A stretch of 64,000 nt of DNA from assembly GCA_022820485.1 (NCBI GenBank), contig JAJEFJ010000082.1, positions 62,001 to 126,000 on the forward strand, in the 5' to 3' direction. Made by a program: the position numbers and the translations under genes. Position 1 is the stretch's first letter; each line of letters starts with the position of its first letter. The notes under the pieces are model-generated. The model saw nothing but the letters and a program-made list of their open reading frames with translations. It was not told where the DNA came from and searched no databases. Of the stretch, positions 42,318-51,425 are shown one piece after another. The stretch comes from Candidatus Latescibacterota bacterium (GTDB lineage Bacteria > Latescibacterota > UBA2968 > UBA8231).

Positions 42318-44774
42318 ATGTCCAATCGCGCCATCGCCTTAGTGATGATACTCGCCTGCTACGCGCACGCTGAGTTTCTCACCTTTGACAGCCAAGAGGC
42401 TTGGGAGGTCAACTGGTCGCTTAAGCCGCAGTTAAACGTCTTCACCCCAGAGGGGCACTTGGGGCTGATCAAGTTCCACAAGGACATCAACGCCGCGCTC
42501 GACGCCCATCTCTTCGTCCACCCGACCAATGAGCGCGGGGATGTGGCCGGCGGCATCTGGTCGGCGCTGAGTAACCCCAACGCCGCTCCCCGAATCATCG
42601 ACGGGGATGCCGCCACCTTTTGGCAGCCAGCCGGCAGCGACCCGCTCGACAAGTGGATCGTGCAAATCGACCTGGGCCGCGCGGTACTGGCCAAAGAGAT
42701 CCGCATCCACTTCCCCGATGAAGAGGGGGCCAAACCCTTCCGTCAGTTCAGCGTTTTCGCCTCTACGGGTGCCCACGTGGCGGCTTTAGAGGATGTATAT
42801 CGCTTCGCGCCGATCTATCGCACAACTAAACCCAACTTGGATACGTATGTCAGCTTTGGGTTCAAACCGGCCGTGGAAGATACCACCCGTGCGGTGGAAC
42901 AACTAAGCGCCGCCGGTGGCAGCGCGGACTTTACCGCTCCGGAGTTTACCGGCGATGCCAATACTGCCACCACGGGAGGCCGCAACAAGGTAGTGGCGAC
43001 CGGTCAAGCGGATTCGCGGGTGGCCGCCAATTCGAGGTGGCAGATGATCCAGTTCATCCGCTTCCTCGTCGATGAACACCAGCTCGACGGCGCGCTAGCC
43101 GAAATTGAGGTCATTACCGTTGGCGACAATATCAGCCTTGGGGTCGAGGCAAAGGGCGGCACGTACATCAATGGATCGCGGGCGACCGACCCCTTCTTTT
43201 GGCTCGACGGCAACCTCAATACGTACGGGGTCATCGAGGTGCATCAGCAGTTTACCGAGTCGCGCGGCACGGCCCTTGAAGGGGGCTTGTGGTGGCAGGT
43301 TGATTTGGGGGCGACCTACTGGGTTGACGATGCGTTCGTCTATTGGCAAAAAGCTGGCGAGCGCCTCGCTGACTTCCGCTTGGGTACCAACAACGCCGGC
43401 ACGGGGTACACCTTTTTCTCTTCTGACGGCACCAAGACCCTGTCCGGCGACATCGACTTTGATACGTGGATTTTTGAACCGGAGTGGACCAATGCCCGCG
43501 AGCAATACAAGCGGCACTACCGGTATTTGTTCAATCCGCGCAAGGTGCGGCACATCTTCTGGCTGGCCCTGCACGACTTGGGCTGGCGCGCCCATCCCAT
43601 GGAGCTACAGATGTTCTCCCCAGGCCACCCGGCCGAAGTCGTGATCCAATCGAATTTTTTGGATCTGAGCGCGCTCGCTGGCGATGGGCAGCCCAAGGTG
43701 ATCAAGGCCATCCACTACGATGCCGATCTACCGCCCAATACTCAGATCGAACTGCGCTCCCGCTCGGGTAACGAGATGGGCGAGGTGTACACTTTTCACA
43801 ACAAGATCGGCGAGGTAGTAACTGAGGAGAAGTGGAACAGCTCGCCCAAGGTACTGCGGGGCCGAGTGGATACCTCGGTCGTCGTCGGGGAGGCTTGGAG
43901 CGAGTGGAGCAACGTGTACAAGCTGTCGGGCGAGCCTTTTAAGTCGGACTCGCCGCGCAAATTTGTGCAGCTAGAGTTGGTTATGAGCACGGAAGACCCG
44001 GAGGTAGCTCCCACGGTGCGCTCGGTCGAATTGGAATTCGTTGATGCGCTGGTCAATGAGGCGCACGGATCGATTCTGCCCCGCCAAGCCAAGCCCAACG
44101 AGGATACCCGTTTCACCTATATGCTGTGGCCGTCCGTGACCGCGGATAACAAGGGTTTTGACCGCCTGCGCTTGGTTGTGCCCGACTTGGTGCGGGCCGA
44201 TGAAGTCGAGGTGACAGTCGCTGGTCAGGTGGTTGCACCGACGGCTATGAACATTGCCGCGGATTCGCTGCTGATCGACTTGCCGCAGGTAGTCCAAGGG
44301 GACTCCGTGCAGGTCGCCTTCACCACGAGATTAGTGCGGAACGCCGCAGTCGTAGATGCCGATCTGGGCCTGAGCGACGCGCCTGGCTTGTGGCAGGACG
44401 TCGAGCCGGCCGAGCGCCGGTCCAACGTAGTGCTATTACCCGAACTGGCCGACAGCGACCGCTTGATTGGCGACTTACAGCTTTCGAGCCGAGTGCTCAC
44501 GCCCAATGGCGATGGAGTCAACGACGCTGTGGAGTTGAGCTTTGTCGTCTTCAAGGCCCAAGATGCGGTGCCTATGGTCGAGGTGCGCGACTTGGTCGGC
44601 CGGCCCGTGGCCCAATTGACGCCAGTCGCAGAGGGGCCGACCCGCCGCTTTACGTGGAATGGCCAAGATGCGGGCGGTGCCACCGTGCCTCCGGGCATCT
44701 ACCTCTGGCGCATAGACGTAAACGCAGACTCAGGCGACGCCATTGAGTTGCGCGTCGTCGAGGTGGCCTACTAA
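42318..44774 (+). CDS. Surface protein with two discoidin-like domains, ends in -AY
   Basis: An 818-residue exported protein with a short signal peptide (ALVMILACYAHA). The first F5/8-type-C-like domain reads PRIIDGDAATFWQP and WIVQIDLGRAVLAKEIRIHFP; the second reads FFWLDGNLNTYGV and WWQVDLGATYWVDDAFVYW. Then come the WSN module (EVYTFHNKIGEVVTEEKW ... RGRVDTSV ... WSEWSN) and the tail LTPNGDGVNDAVELSF ... VPPGIYLWRIDV, ending EVAY. Same family as 44793 and 47160 but clearly diverged. Its WSN module is the closest match in the window to the insertion in the propeller gene at 56680. Confidence 0.78.
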   Translation: MSNRAIALVMILACYAHAEFLTFDSQEAWEVNWSLKPQLNVFTPEGHLGLIKFHKDINAALDAHLFVHPTNERGDVAGGIWSALSNPNAAPRIIDGDAATFWQPAGSDPLDKWIVQIDLGRAVLAKEIRIHFPDEEGAKPFRQFSVFASTGAHVAALEDVYRFAPIYRTTKPNLDTYVSFGFKPAVEDTTRAVEQLSAAGGSADFTAPEFTGDANTATTGGRNKVVATGQADSRVAANSRWQMIQFIRFLVDEHQLDGALAEIEVITVGDNISLGVEAKGGTYINGSRATDPFFWLDGNLNTYGVIEVHQQFTESRGTALEGGLWWQVDLGATYWVDDAFVYWQKAGERLADFRLGTNNAGTGYTFFSSDGTKTLSGDIDFDTWIFEPEWTNAREQYKRHYRYLFNPRKVRHIFWLALHDLGWRAHPMELQMFSPGHPAEVVIQSNFLDLSALAGDGQPKVIKAIHYDADLPPNTQIELRSRSGNEMGEVYTFHNKIGEVVTEEKWNSSPKVLRGRVDTSVVVGEAWSEWSNVYKLSGEPFKSDSPRKFVQLELVMSTEDPEVAPTVRSVELEFVDALVNEAHGSILPRQAKPNEDTRFTYMLWPSVTADNKGFDRLRLVVPDLVRADEVEVTVAGQVVAPTAMNIAADSLLIDLPQVVQGDSVQVAFTTRLVRNAAVVDADLGLSDAPGLWQDVEPAERRSNVVLLPELADSDRLIGDLQLSSRVLTPNGDGVNDAVELSFVVFKAQDAVPMVEVRDLVGRPVAQLTPVAEGPTRRFTWNGQDAGGATVPPGIYLWRIDVNADSGDAIELRVVEVAY

Positions 44775-44792
44775 CCGGGTTAGAGCGGTAGG

Positions 44793-47144
44793 ATGCGGAG
44801 AAAACACGGGATTGGCTGCGTGCTCACGGCCCTGTTCATCTGCGGTGCGAGCCGTGCCGAGGAAATCCGCTTCGACACCCCTTCCGAGTGGGCGACTTGG
44901 GAAGTTCCGGTCGATATCGTCCAGTTTGCGGACGACGGCTCGCTGGAACTGAGAAAATTCCGCAAGCAGATCAACGCCACTCTCGATGCCCATCTCTTTA
45001 CCCAACCCACCCAGACTCGTGGCAAGGTCCAGGGGGGGATCTGGCAGGCTGGATCCAATCCGACCGCGGCTCGGCGCATCATGGACGGAAATCTGGAGAC
45101 GGTGTGGCAACCTAGCCAGTCCGACGATCTGGTCGATTGGGTGGTGACTATCGACTTGGGGCGGCCCGTGCTAGCCGAGCGCATTCGCTTGGTGTTTCCC
45201 GACCGCGCAGGAGCGCGTCCCTGGCGGCAATTTAGCGTTTTCACGGCCAATGGTGCGCGCATCCAAGCCACGGACGACGTCTTCAAATTCGATCAAGCCT
45301 TTCAGACAACCCAGCCCAACCAAGAGCAGGTCGTCGATATCGAGTTGGTCGGTGAGCGCGATGTAACGCGAGTCATTGACCAAAGCCTCGGGCTGGAACC
45401 AGCCGCGCTGAACACCTTTCGCATGGTGCGCTTTGTGCGCGTACGCGCCGACGAAAAGAGCGCCGACGCGGCTTTAGCCGAAGTGGAGGTAGTTGCCGCG
45501 GGCGACAACATAAGTCTCGGAGTCTTGGCGCGCGGCGGCAGCTTCGACAACGGCCTGTTGGCACGTGAGCCGCAGAACATGTTCGACGGCATCACCGATA
45601 CGTACGGCAATATATTCACTGTCCAGAGCAAGGGCGGCTGGCGCGAGAGTGGGGTGTGGTGGTCAGTTGATTTGGGGGCGCTGTTCTGGCTGGACGAGGC
45701 ATTCATCTACTGGCAGCATCGCGGCGAGGGCTTGTCGAGCTTTCTGTTTGAGGGATTGCAGGCCGGTTCTGGCTATCAAATCCTCTTTTCCGATGGACGG
45801 CGCACCATTGCCGGCGACATCGACTACACACCGCTGATCTTCGAGCCAGCGCCGCTAACCGGCGCTGAGCGGAACTTGCGCCGCCATCGCTACGCGTTTG
45901 CGCCGCGCAAGATCCGCTACTTGTTCTGGCATTCGCTGACCGATACCGGCTGGTTTTCCCACCCTATGGAGTTGATGCTGTTCTCGCCGGGATACCCTGC
46001 ACAGGTGGTGTTGCTCTCGGACTTTATCGACCTCGGCCAACTCGCCGGCGATGGTCGCGCCAAGGCCATCAAACGCTTGCGCTGGGAGGCGACCACGCCC
46101 GATCAGACGCGGTTGCAGGTGCGCTCGCGGTCGGGCAATACCCTGCAAGAGTTCTACAGGTTCTACGACAAAAAAGGCGAGGAAGTCACCGAGACGCGCT
46201 ACGGCAGCCTGCCCAAGGTCATTCGAGGTCCCATCGACACCACGGTCGCCGTAGGAGCCGATTGGGGCGCGTGGAGCAACTTCTACCAGTTTTCCGGCGA
46301 GGCGTTTAAGTCGGAGACGCCGCGCCGCTTTATCCAATTGGAACTGATTCTCTCCACCGAGGATCCGGCTGTGGCTCCGGTACTGCACGCGCTGGCGCTG
46401 GATTTTGAGGATGCGTTGGTCGCCCAGGCAGCCGGGCAGATTGCACCGCGCCACGTCGTACCTAACGAGGCGACGCGGTTTACGTATGTGCTGCGGACGA
46501 GTACCACGGAGGGCGACTCAGGGTTTGACCGGTTGCGTTTTTCTACGCCTAGTGCTGTGGATGCTGAGAACGTACGGTTGTGGATTGGCGGCGTGACGCG
46601 CGAGCCGAGCGGAGTGCGGGTGGTGGGGGATTCGCTGCTGTTTGTCGATTTGCCGGAGGTGGTGCGGACGGATTCGGTCGCCGTGGAGTTTACCACGAAG
46701 GTGCTGCACAATGCCACGGTCTTTGCCGCCGACTTAGGGCAAGAAGCGCGTCCCGATCTGTGGCAGTCGGTCGAGGCGGCTGAGCGGCAAGCGAACTTGG
46801 TATTTTTGCCGGATCTACCCGGCAGTGAGCGACTGATCGGCGATTTACAGGTTGCGCCGTCGGTGTTTTCGCCCAACGGCGATGGGATCAACGACCGCGT
46901 GCAGATTCGCTTTGCGCTGTTCAAGGCGGTGGATGCGTCTCCGAGTGTACGCATTTTCGACTTGGCGGGTCGGGAGGTGGCAGCTCTTGCTTCGTCGGGT
47001 GGGGATGTATTGCAGTCGTTTAGCTGGGGTGGGTTGGACGCGTCGGGTGAGCGGGTTGCGCCTGGGGTTTACGTGTGCCGCATTGCTGCGGGTGCCGATG
47101 CGGGGCAGGGGGAAATAATACGCACCGTAGCCGTAGCCTATTGA
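44793..47144 (+). CDS. Surface protein with two discoidin-like domains, tandem copy 1, ends in -AY
   Basis: A 783-residue exported protein: signal peptide to about SRAEE; discoidin-like domain 1 (RRIMDGNLETVWQP ... WVVTIDLGRPVLAERIRLVFP) at ~70-150; domain 2 (NMFDGITDTYGN ... WWSVDLGALFWLDEAFIYW) at ~245-320; the WSN module at ~440-500; and the CHU_C-like tail FSPNGDGINDRVQIRF to the end, AVAY. The last 1.1 kb is nearly identical to the next gene, while the front half is only moderately similar. The short spacers before both copies are alike (ttagagcg). It probably binds glycans or other polymers outside the cell. Confidence 0.8.
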   Translation: MRRKHGIGCVLTALFICGASRAEEIRFDTPSEWATWEVPVDIVQFADDGSLELRKFRKQINATLDAHLFTQPTQTRGKVQGGIWQAGSNPTAARRIMDGNLETVWQPSQSDDLVDWVVTIDLGRPVLAERIRLVFPDRAGARPWRQFSVFTANGARIQATDDVFKFDQAFQTTQPNQEQVVDIELVGERDVTRVIDQSLGLEPAALNTFRMVRFVRVRADEKSADAALAEVEVVAAGDNISLGVLARGGSFDNGLLAREPQNMFDGITDTYGNIFTVQSKGGWRESGVWWSVDLGALFWLDEAFIYWQHRGEGLSSFLFEGLQAGSGYQILFSDGRRTIAGDIDYTPLIFEPAPLTGAERNLRRHRYAFAPRKIRYLFWHSLTDTGWFSHPMELMLFSPGYPAQVVLLSDFIDLGQLAGDGRAKAIKRLRWEATTPDQTRLQVRSRSGNTLQEFYRFYDKKGEEVTETRYGSLPKVIRGPIDTTVAVGADWGAWSNFYQFSGEAFKSETPRRFIQLELILSTEDPAVAPVLHALALDFEDALVAQAAGQIAPRHVVPNEATRFTYVLRTSTTEGDSGFDRLRFSTPSAVDAENVRLWIGGVTREPSGVRVVGDSLLFVDLPEVVRTDSVAVEFTTKVLHNATVFAADLGQEARPDLWQSVEAAERQANLVFLPDLPGSERLIGDLQVAPSVFSPNGDGINDRVQIRFALFKAVDASPSVRIFDLAGREVAALASSGGDVLQSFSWGGLDASGERVAPGVYVCRIAAGADAGQGEIIRTVAVAY

Positions 47145-47159
47145 GGCGGATTAGAGCGT

Positions 47160-49529
47160 ATGATGAGGGGAAAATACAGGGTTTGCCATTTGCTCTTGGG
47201 CCTGTTCATCTGCGATTCGAGCCGAGCGGAGGAAGTCCGCTTCGACACTCCGGCGGCGTGGGAGACTTGGGATATTCCGGTGGATATCGTCCAGTTTGCC
47301 GACGATGGCTCGCTGAAGCTGAAGAAATTTCGCAAGCAGATCAATGCCGTCCTCGACGCCCACCTCTTCACTCACCCTTCTAAGAAGCGCGGCGAGGTCC
47401 AAGGCGGAATATGGCGCGTCGGCAGCAATGAGGCAGACGCGCCCAAGCTCATAGATGGCGACTCCACAACCTATTGGCAGCCCGATGTAGCAGACCAACT
47501 CGTCGATTGGTCGGTCGATATCGACTTGGGACGGCCAGTACTGGCGCGGGAGATCAAGCTGAGGTTCCCCGATGATGAGGGCGCTCGGCCCTTGCGGCAA
47601 TTTAGCGTCTTTATTACTCAGGGTGCTCGGATTCAGGCCCAAGACGACGTGTTCCGCTATCGCAAGATCTTCCAGACGACTAAGCCTAACGTCGAGACGA
47701 CCATTGCGATTCCGCTGCTGGGCAGTGCGCTGGATACCACGCGGGTGCTCGACGCGAACAGAGACGTCGATTTGAATGCCGAGCAGGACTTCCAAATGGT
47801 GCGGCTGATCCGCATCGTCGCCGATGAAAAGAGCCGTGATGCAGCCCTAGCCGAAATAGAGGTTCTTGCCGAGGGGGACAACGTCAGCTTGGGGACCTTG
47901 GAACGAGGTGGGCGCTTTGAACACGGCCTGCTGGCGCGTGAGCCGCAGAACATGTTCGACGGCAATATGGACACCTTCGGCAATATCCTCACTTCGGGGG
48001 GGAGTAAGGGCGGCTGGCGCGAGGGCGGGTTGTGGTGGCAGGTGGATTTGGGGGCGCTGTTCTGGATCGACGAGATGTTTATATATTTTAAAACTCGAGG
48101 TGAAGGAACGTCGAGTTTTTTGTTTGAAGGCCTGCACCATGGGCGCGGCTACAACATCCTGTTCTCAGACGGGCGGCTCACCACGGGCGGAGATCTGGAT
48201 CTGACCTTCCTGTTGCGCGAGGACATGGCCATTGACGCGGCGTTGGCATCCGCGCGGCAGGTTCGCCACCTCCGCTATCTTTTTCAACCGCGCAAGATGC
48301 GCTACATCTTCTGGCACGGCCACGAGGACCAAGGTTGGTTTTCGCATCCGATGGAGTTTATGATCTTTTCGCCGGGCTATCCGGCGCAGGTGGTGTTGCG
48401 CTCGGGCTTTATCGATCTCGGCCAACTCGCCGGTGACGGTGGGGCTAAGGCGATAGAGCGCCTGCGCTGGGAGGCGACCACGCCGGAGCAGACGCGGTTG
48501 CAGGTGCGCTCGCGGTCGGGCAACGTCCTGCAAGAGCTATACACGTTTTACGACAAAAAGGGCGAGGAAGTCACCGAGACGCGCTACGGGAGCCTGCCCA
48601 AAGTCATCCGCGGCCCCATTGACACCATGGTCGTCGTGGGAGCCGATTGGAGTGCGTGGAGCAACTTCTACCAGCTTTCCGGCGAGGCGTTTAAGTCGGA
48701 GACGCCGCGCCGTTTTATCCAATTGGAACTGATTCTTTCCACCGAGGATCCGGCCGTCGCCCCGGTGCTGCACGCGCTGGCGCTGGATTTTGAGGATGCA
48801 TTGGTCGCCCAAGCGGCTGGGCAAGTTATGCCGCGCCATGCCGTACCCAACGAGGCGACGCGGTTTACGTATGTGCTGCGGACGAGTGCGACTGAGGATG
48901 ACTCGGGCTTTGACCGGCTGCGTTTTTCCACGCCGAGCGCAGTACATGCCGCGGACGTGCGGCTGTGGATTGGCGGTGCGGTGCACGAGCCGAGAGCCGT
49001 GCGCGCGATGGGGGATTCGCTACTGTTCGTAGATTTGCCGGAGACGGTGCGGACGGATTCGGTCGCCGTGGAATTCACCACTAAGGTGTTGCGCAATGCT
49101 ACGGTCTTTGCCGCCGACTTAGGTCAAGAAGCGCGTCCCGATCTGTGGCAGTCGGTGGAAGCGGCCGAGCGACAGGCGAACTTGGTGTTTCTGCCGGACT
49201 TACCCGGCAGTGAGCAGCTAATCGGCGATTTGCAGGTTGTGCCGCCGGTGTTTTCGCCCAACGGCGATGGGATTAACGACCGCGTGCAGATTCGCTTTGC
49301 GCTGTTCAAGGCGGTGGATGCGTCTCCGAGCGTGCGCATTTTCGACTTGGCGGGTCGGGAGGTGGCGGCTCTTACTGCGTCTGGTGGGGATGTGTTGCAG
49401 TCGTTTAGTTGGGATGGATTGGATGCGTCGGGTGCTCGGGTTGCGCCTGGGGTTTACGTGTGCCGCATTGCTGCGGGAGCCGATGCTGGACAGGGTGAAG
49501 TAATACGCACCATAGCCGTAGCCTATTGA
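47160..49529 (+). CDS. Surface protein with two discoidin-like domains, tandem copy 2, ends in -AY
   Basis: A 789-residue paralogue of the preceding gene with the same order: signal peptide (LLLGLFICDSSRAEE), discoidin-like domain 1 (KLIDGDSTTYWQP ... WSVDIDLGRPVLAREIKLRFP), domain 2 (NMFDGNMDTFGN ... WWQVDLGALFWIDEMFIYF), WSN module and CHU_C-like tail ending IAVAY. From about 48410 onward its DNA follows copy 1 almost base for base, pointing to recent duplication or gene conversion of the C-terminal half. The divergent N-terminal half is the part likely to set binding specificity. Confidence 0.8.
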   Translation: MMRGKYRVCHLLLGLFICDSSRAEEVRFDTPAAWETWDIPVDIVQFADDGSLKLKKFRKQINAVLDAHLFTHPSKKRGEVQGGIWRVGSNEADAPKLIDGDSTTYWQPDVADQLVDWSVDIDLGRPVLAREIKLRFPDDEGARPLRQFSVFITQGARIQAQDDVFRYRKIFQTTKPNVETTIAIPLLGSALDTTRVLDANRDVDLNAEQDFQMVRLIRIVADEKSRDAALAEIEVLAEGDNVSLGTLERGGRFEHGLLAREPQNMFDGNMDTFGNILTSGGSKGGWREGGLWWQVDLGALFWIDEMFIYFKTRGEGTSSFLFEGLHHGRGYNILFSDGRLTTGGDLDLTFLLREDMAIDAALASARQVRHLRYLFQPRKMRYIFWHGHEDQGWFSHPMEFMIFSPGYPAQVVLRSGFIDLGQLAGDGGAKAIERLRWEATTPEQTRLQVRSRSGNVLQELYTFYDKKGEEVTETRYGSLPKVIRGPIDTMVVVGADWSAWSNFYQLSGEAFKSETPRRFIQLELILSTEDPAVAPVLHALALDFEDALVAQAAGQVMPRHAVPNEATRFTYVLRTSATEDDSGFDRLRFSTPSAVHAADVRLWIGGAVHEPRAVRAMGDSLLFVDLPETVRTDSVAVEFTTKVLRNATVFAADLGQEARPDLWQSVEAAERQANLVFLPDLPGSEQLIGDLQVVPPVFSPNGDGINDRVQIRFALFKAVDASPSVRIFDLAGREVAALTASGGDVLQSFSWDGLDASGARVAPGVYVCRIAAGADAGQGEVIRTIAVAY

Positions 49530-49537
49530 GGAATGCC

Positions 49538-51412
49538 ATGACTGTCGCCCCAGCCGTGTACCGCGACCAAAAGTGGATCATCTCGCCCTTTGGCGACCTG
49601 TTCTTTTTTATTGGTACGCCACTTTTGTGCTTGGTGACCATGCTGCCATTGCGGGCCGTGTTCGACTCGCAGACCATCGCCTTCTACGCGCTGGCGCTAT
49701 TTGCCACCGGCCACCACCTGCCGGGCTTTATGCGCGCATACGGCGATCCAGAGCTATTCAGCACCTTCAAGGAGAAGTTCCTCGTCGCGCCTGTGGTCGT
49801 ACTCATCGTGACGGCGCTGGCGCAATTCAATACCCTGCACGGGCTTTTCCTGATGGTGCTAGTGTGGGAGATCTGGCACTTGTTTATGCAGCACTACGGC
49901 ATCATGCGGATCTACGATGCCAAAAACAAGATCTTCTCCAAGCTCAATTCCCGGCTCGACTGGCTGTTGACCTTGTGTGCCTTTGCAACGGTGGTCATCT
50001 ATAGCCCTGAATACTTCCACCGCATCCTCGACCACAACCAGCGGGTCGGCGTGCCCTTCCTGTCGGCCGAATTGACGTTCCTGCTCAAAAAAGGGCTGTT
50101 CTATGTTACGATGGCCGTGCTCGCGGCGTACTTGGCCAATATCGTCCGGCGGGCGGTCTCCGGTCAGAAGATAAGCCTGCCCAAGATCGCGGTGATGGCG
50201 ACGACGGTGTTTATCATCTACTACGGCTGGATACATATCAACGACCTCGTCATCGGCTACGCGGCCTTTGCCGTTTTCCACGATATCCAGTACTTCGCCA
50301 TCGTCTGGGTCTATAACAACAACCTCGTCAAAAGGCAGGAGCGGACTACCAAGCTCCTGCGCACCTTCTTCACTACGCGCACCTTGCCAATCTTGGTTGC
50401 GTACGTGCTGGTCTGCTTTGCTTACGGCAGCATCAACATGATGGAGGGCTTCCTCAAGTCCGAGCAGGCGATCAAAATGGTCGAGATTTTCGTCATCACC
50501 TCGACGCTTTTGCACTACTACTTCGACGGGTTCATCTGGAAAATTCGCGACCGCAAAAATCAAGCCAATCTGGGGATCAATGCCGAGGAGGGGGCCAACC
50601 GCATTGGCTTGCAGACATTGCCGAGCGGTTTGGTCTCGTACGTCCGCGAAACTGGCAGGCAGTTAGCCTATTTCGCGGTGCCGGTTGTGGCGCTCTCGCT
50701 CTTCCAGTTTTACTGGACGGCCGACGAGGCCGAGGCGCGGGAGAAGATGGTCGAATTGTTCCCGGACTTGGCTGGTGCCCACAACAACTTAGGCGTCTTT
50801 TATGCGCGGCAGGGCGACTGGGAAAGAGCTGCTGGAGAGTATGAGCGGGCGCTAGAGCTGGATGCGGGGGCCTATGAGGCGCACAAGAACCTCGGCCTAC
50901 TCTACGCTCGACAGGGCGATTGGAAAAAGGCGCATATTCACTACCAGCAGGCGATAGACCACAAGCCGCGCTACGTCGAAGCGCTCAACGCGCAGGGGTT
51001 GGTCTTTTTGCAGCGGGGCGAGTTCACCAAGGCGGAGGAACGCTTCCGCGAGGCCCTCGACGAGTTCGACTACGCCCCGGCGTACAACAACCTCGGAACG
51101 GCCTATTTGCAGATGGGAGACTTTCCGCAGGCGATCTCCGCCTACCAAAAAGCCGTCGCGCTCAACCGGGCCGACGCTTCGCACCACTTCAATCTGGGGT
51201 TGGCCTTGCAGAAGGCCGGAGAGAACGAGCGGGCGGTCGCCGCGTTTGCCGCGGCACTCTCTTTAGAGCCGCGCCACGTCAAAGCCTATTTGAGCATGGC
51301 GCTTTCTTACCAGCGGCTGGGCCACCTCGCCGAGGCGCGGCAGGCGTTGCAGCAGTTATTGACGGTGGACCCGAATCACGCCACGGCGGCGCGGCTATTG
51401 GCCCGGCTGTAA
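49538..51412 (+). CDS. Membrane protein with conserved His clusters and C-terminal TPRs
   Basis: A 624-residue protein. Residues 1 to ~410 form a multispanning membrane domain with several His clusters (ATGHHLPGFMRAY, EIWHLFMQHYGIMRIYD, FHDIQYFAIVWVYNN, LLHYYFDGFIWKIR), spaced in a way that recalls membrane di-iron enzymes, though I cannot assign it to one. The C-terminal ~200 residues are about six TPRs. The start is ATG 49538 with GAGGA upstream; the track's TTG overlaps the previous stop. It ends the long rightward block and is convergent with the FG-GAP lipoprotein gene (13-nt gap, no terminator). Confidence 0.7.
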   Translation: MTVAPAVYRDQKWIISPFGDLFFFIGTPLLCLVTMLPLRAVFDSQTIAFYALALFATGHHLPGFMRAYGDPELFSTFKEKFLVAPVVVLIVTALAQFNTLHGLFLMVLVWEIWHLFMQHYGIMRIYDAKNKIFSKLNSRLDWLLTLCAFATVVIYSPEYFHRILDHNQRVGVPFLSAELTFLLKKGLFYVTMAVLAAYLANIVRRAVSGQKISLPKIAVMATTVFIIYYGWIHINDLVIGYAAFAVFHDIQYFAIVWVYNNNLVKRQERTTKLLRTFFTTRTLPILVAYVLVCFAYGSINMMEGFLKSEQAIKMVEIFVITSTLLHYYFDGFIWKIRDRKNQANLGINAEEGANRIGLQTLPSGLVSYVRETGRQLAYFAVPVVALSLFQFYWTADEAEAREKMVELFPDLAGAHNNLGVFYARQGDWERAAGEYERALELDAGAYEAHKNLGLLYARQGDWKKAHIHYQQAIDHKPRYVEALNAQGLVFLQRGEFTKAEERFREALDEFDYAPAYNNLGTAYLQMGDFPQAISAYQKAVALNRADASHHFNLGLALQKAGENERAVAAFAAALSLEPRHVKAYLSMALSYQRLGHLAEARQALQQLLTVDPNHATAARLLARL

Positions 51413-51425
51413 GCGGCTCTTCTGC

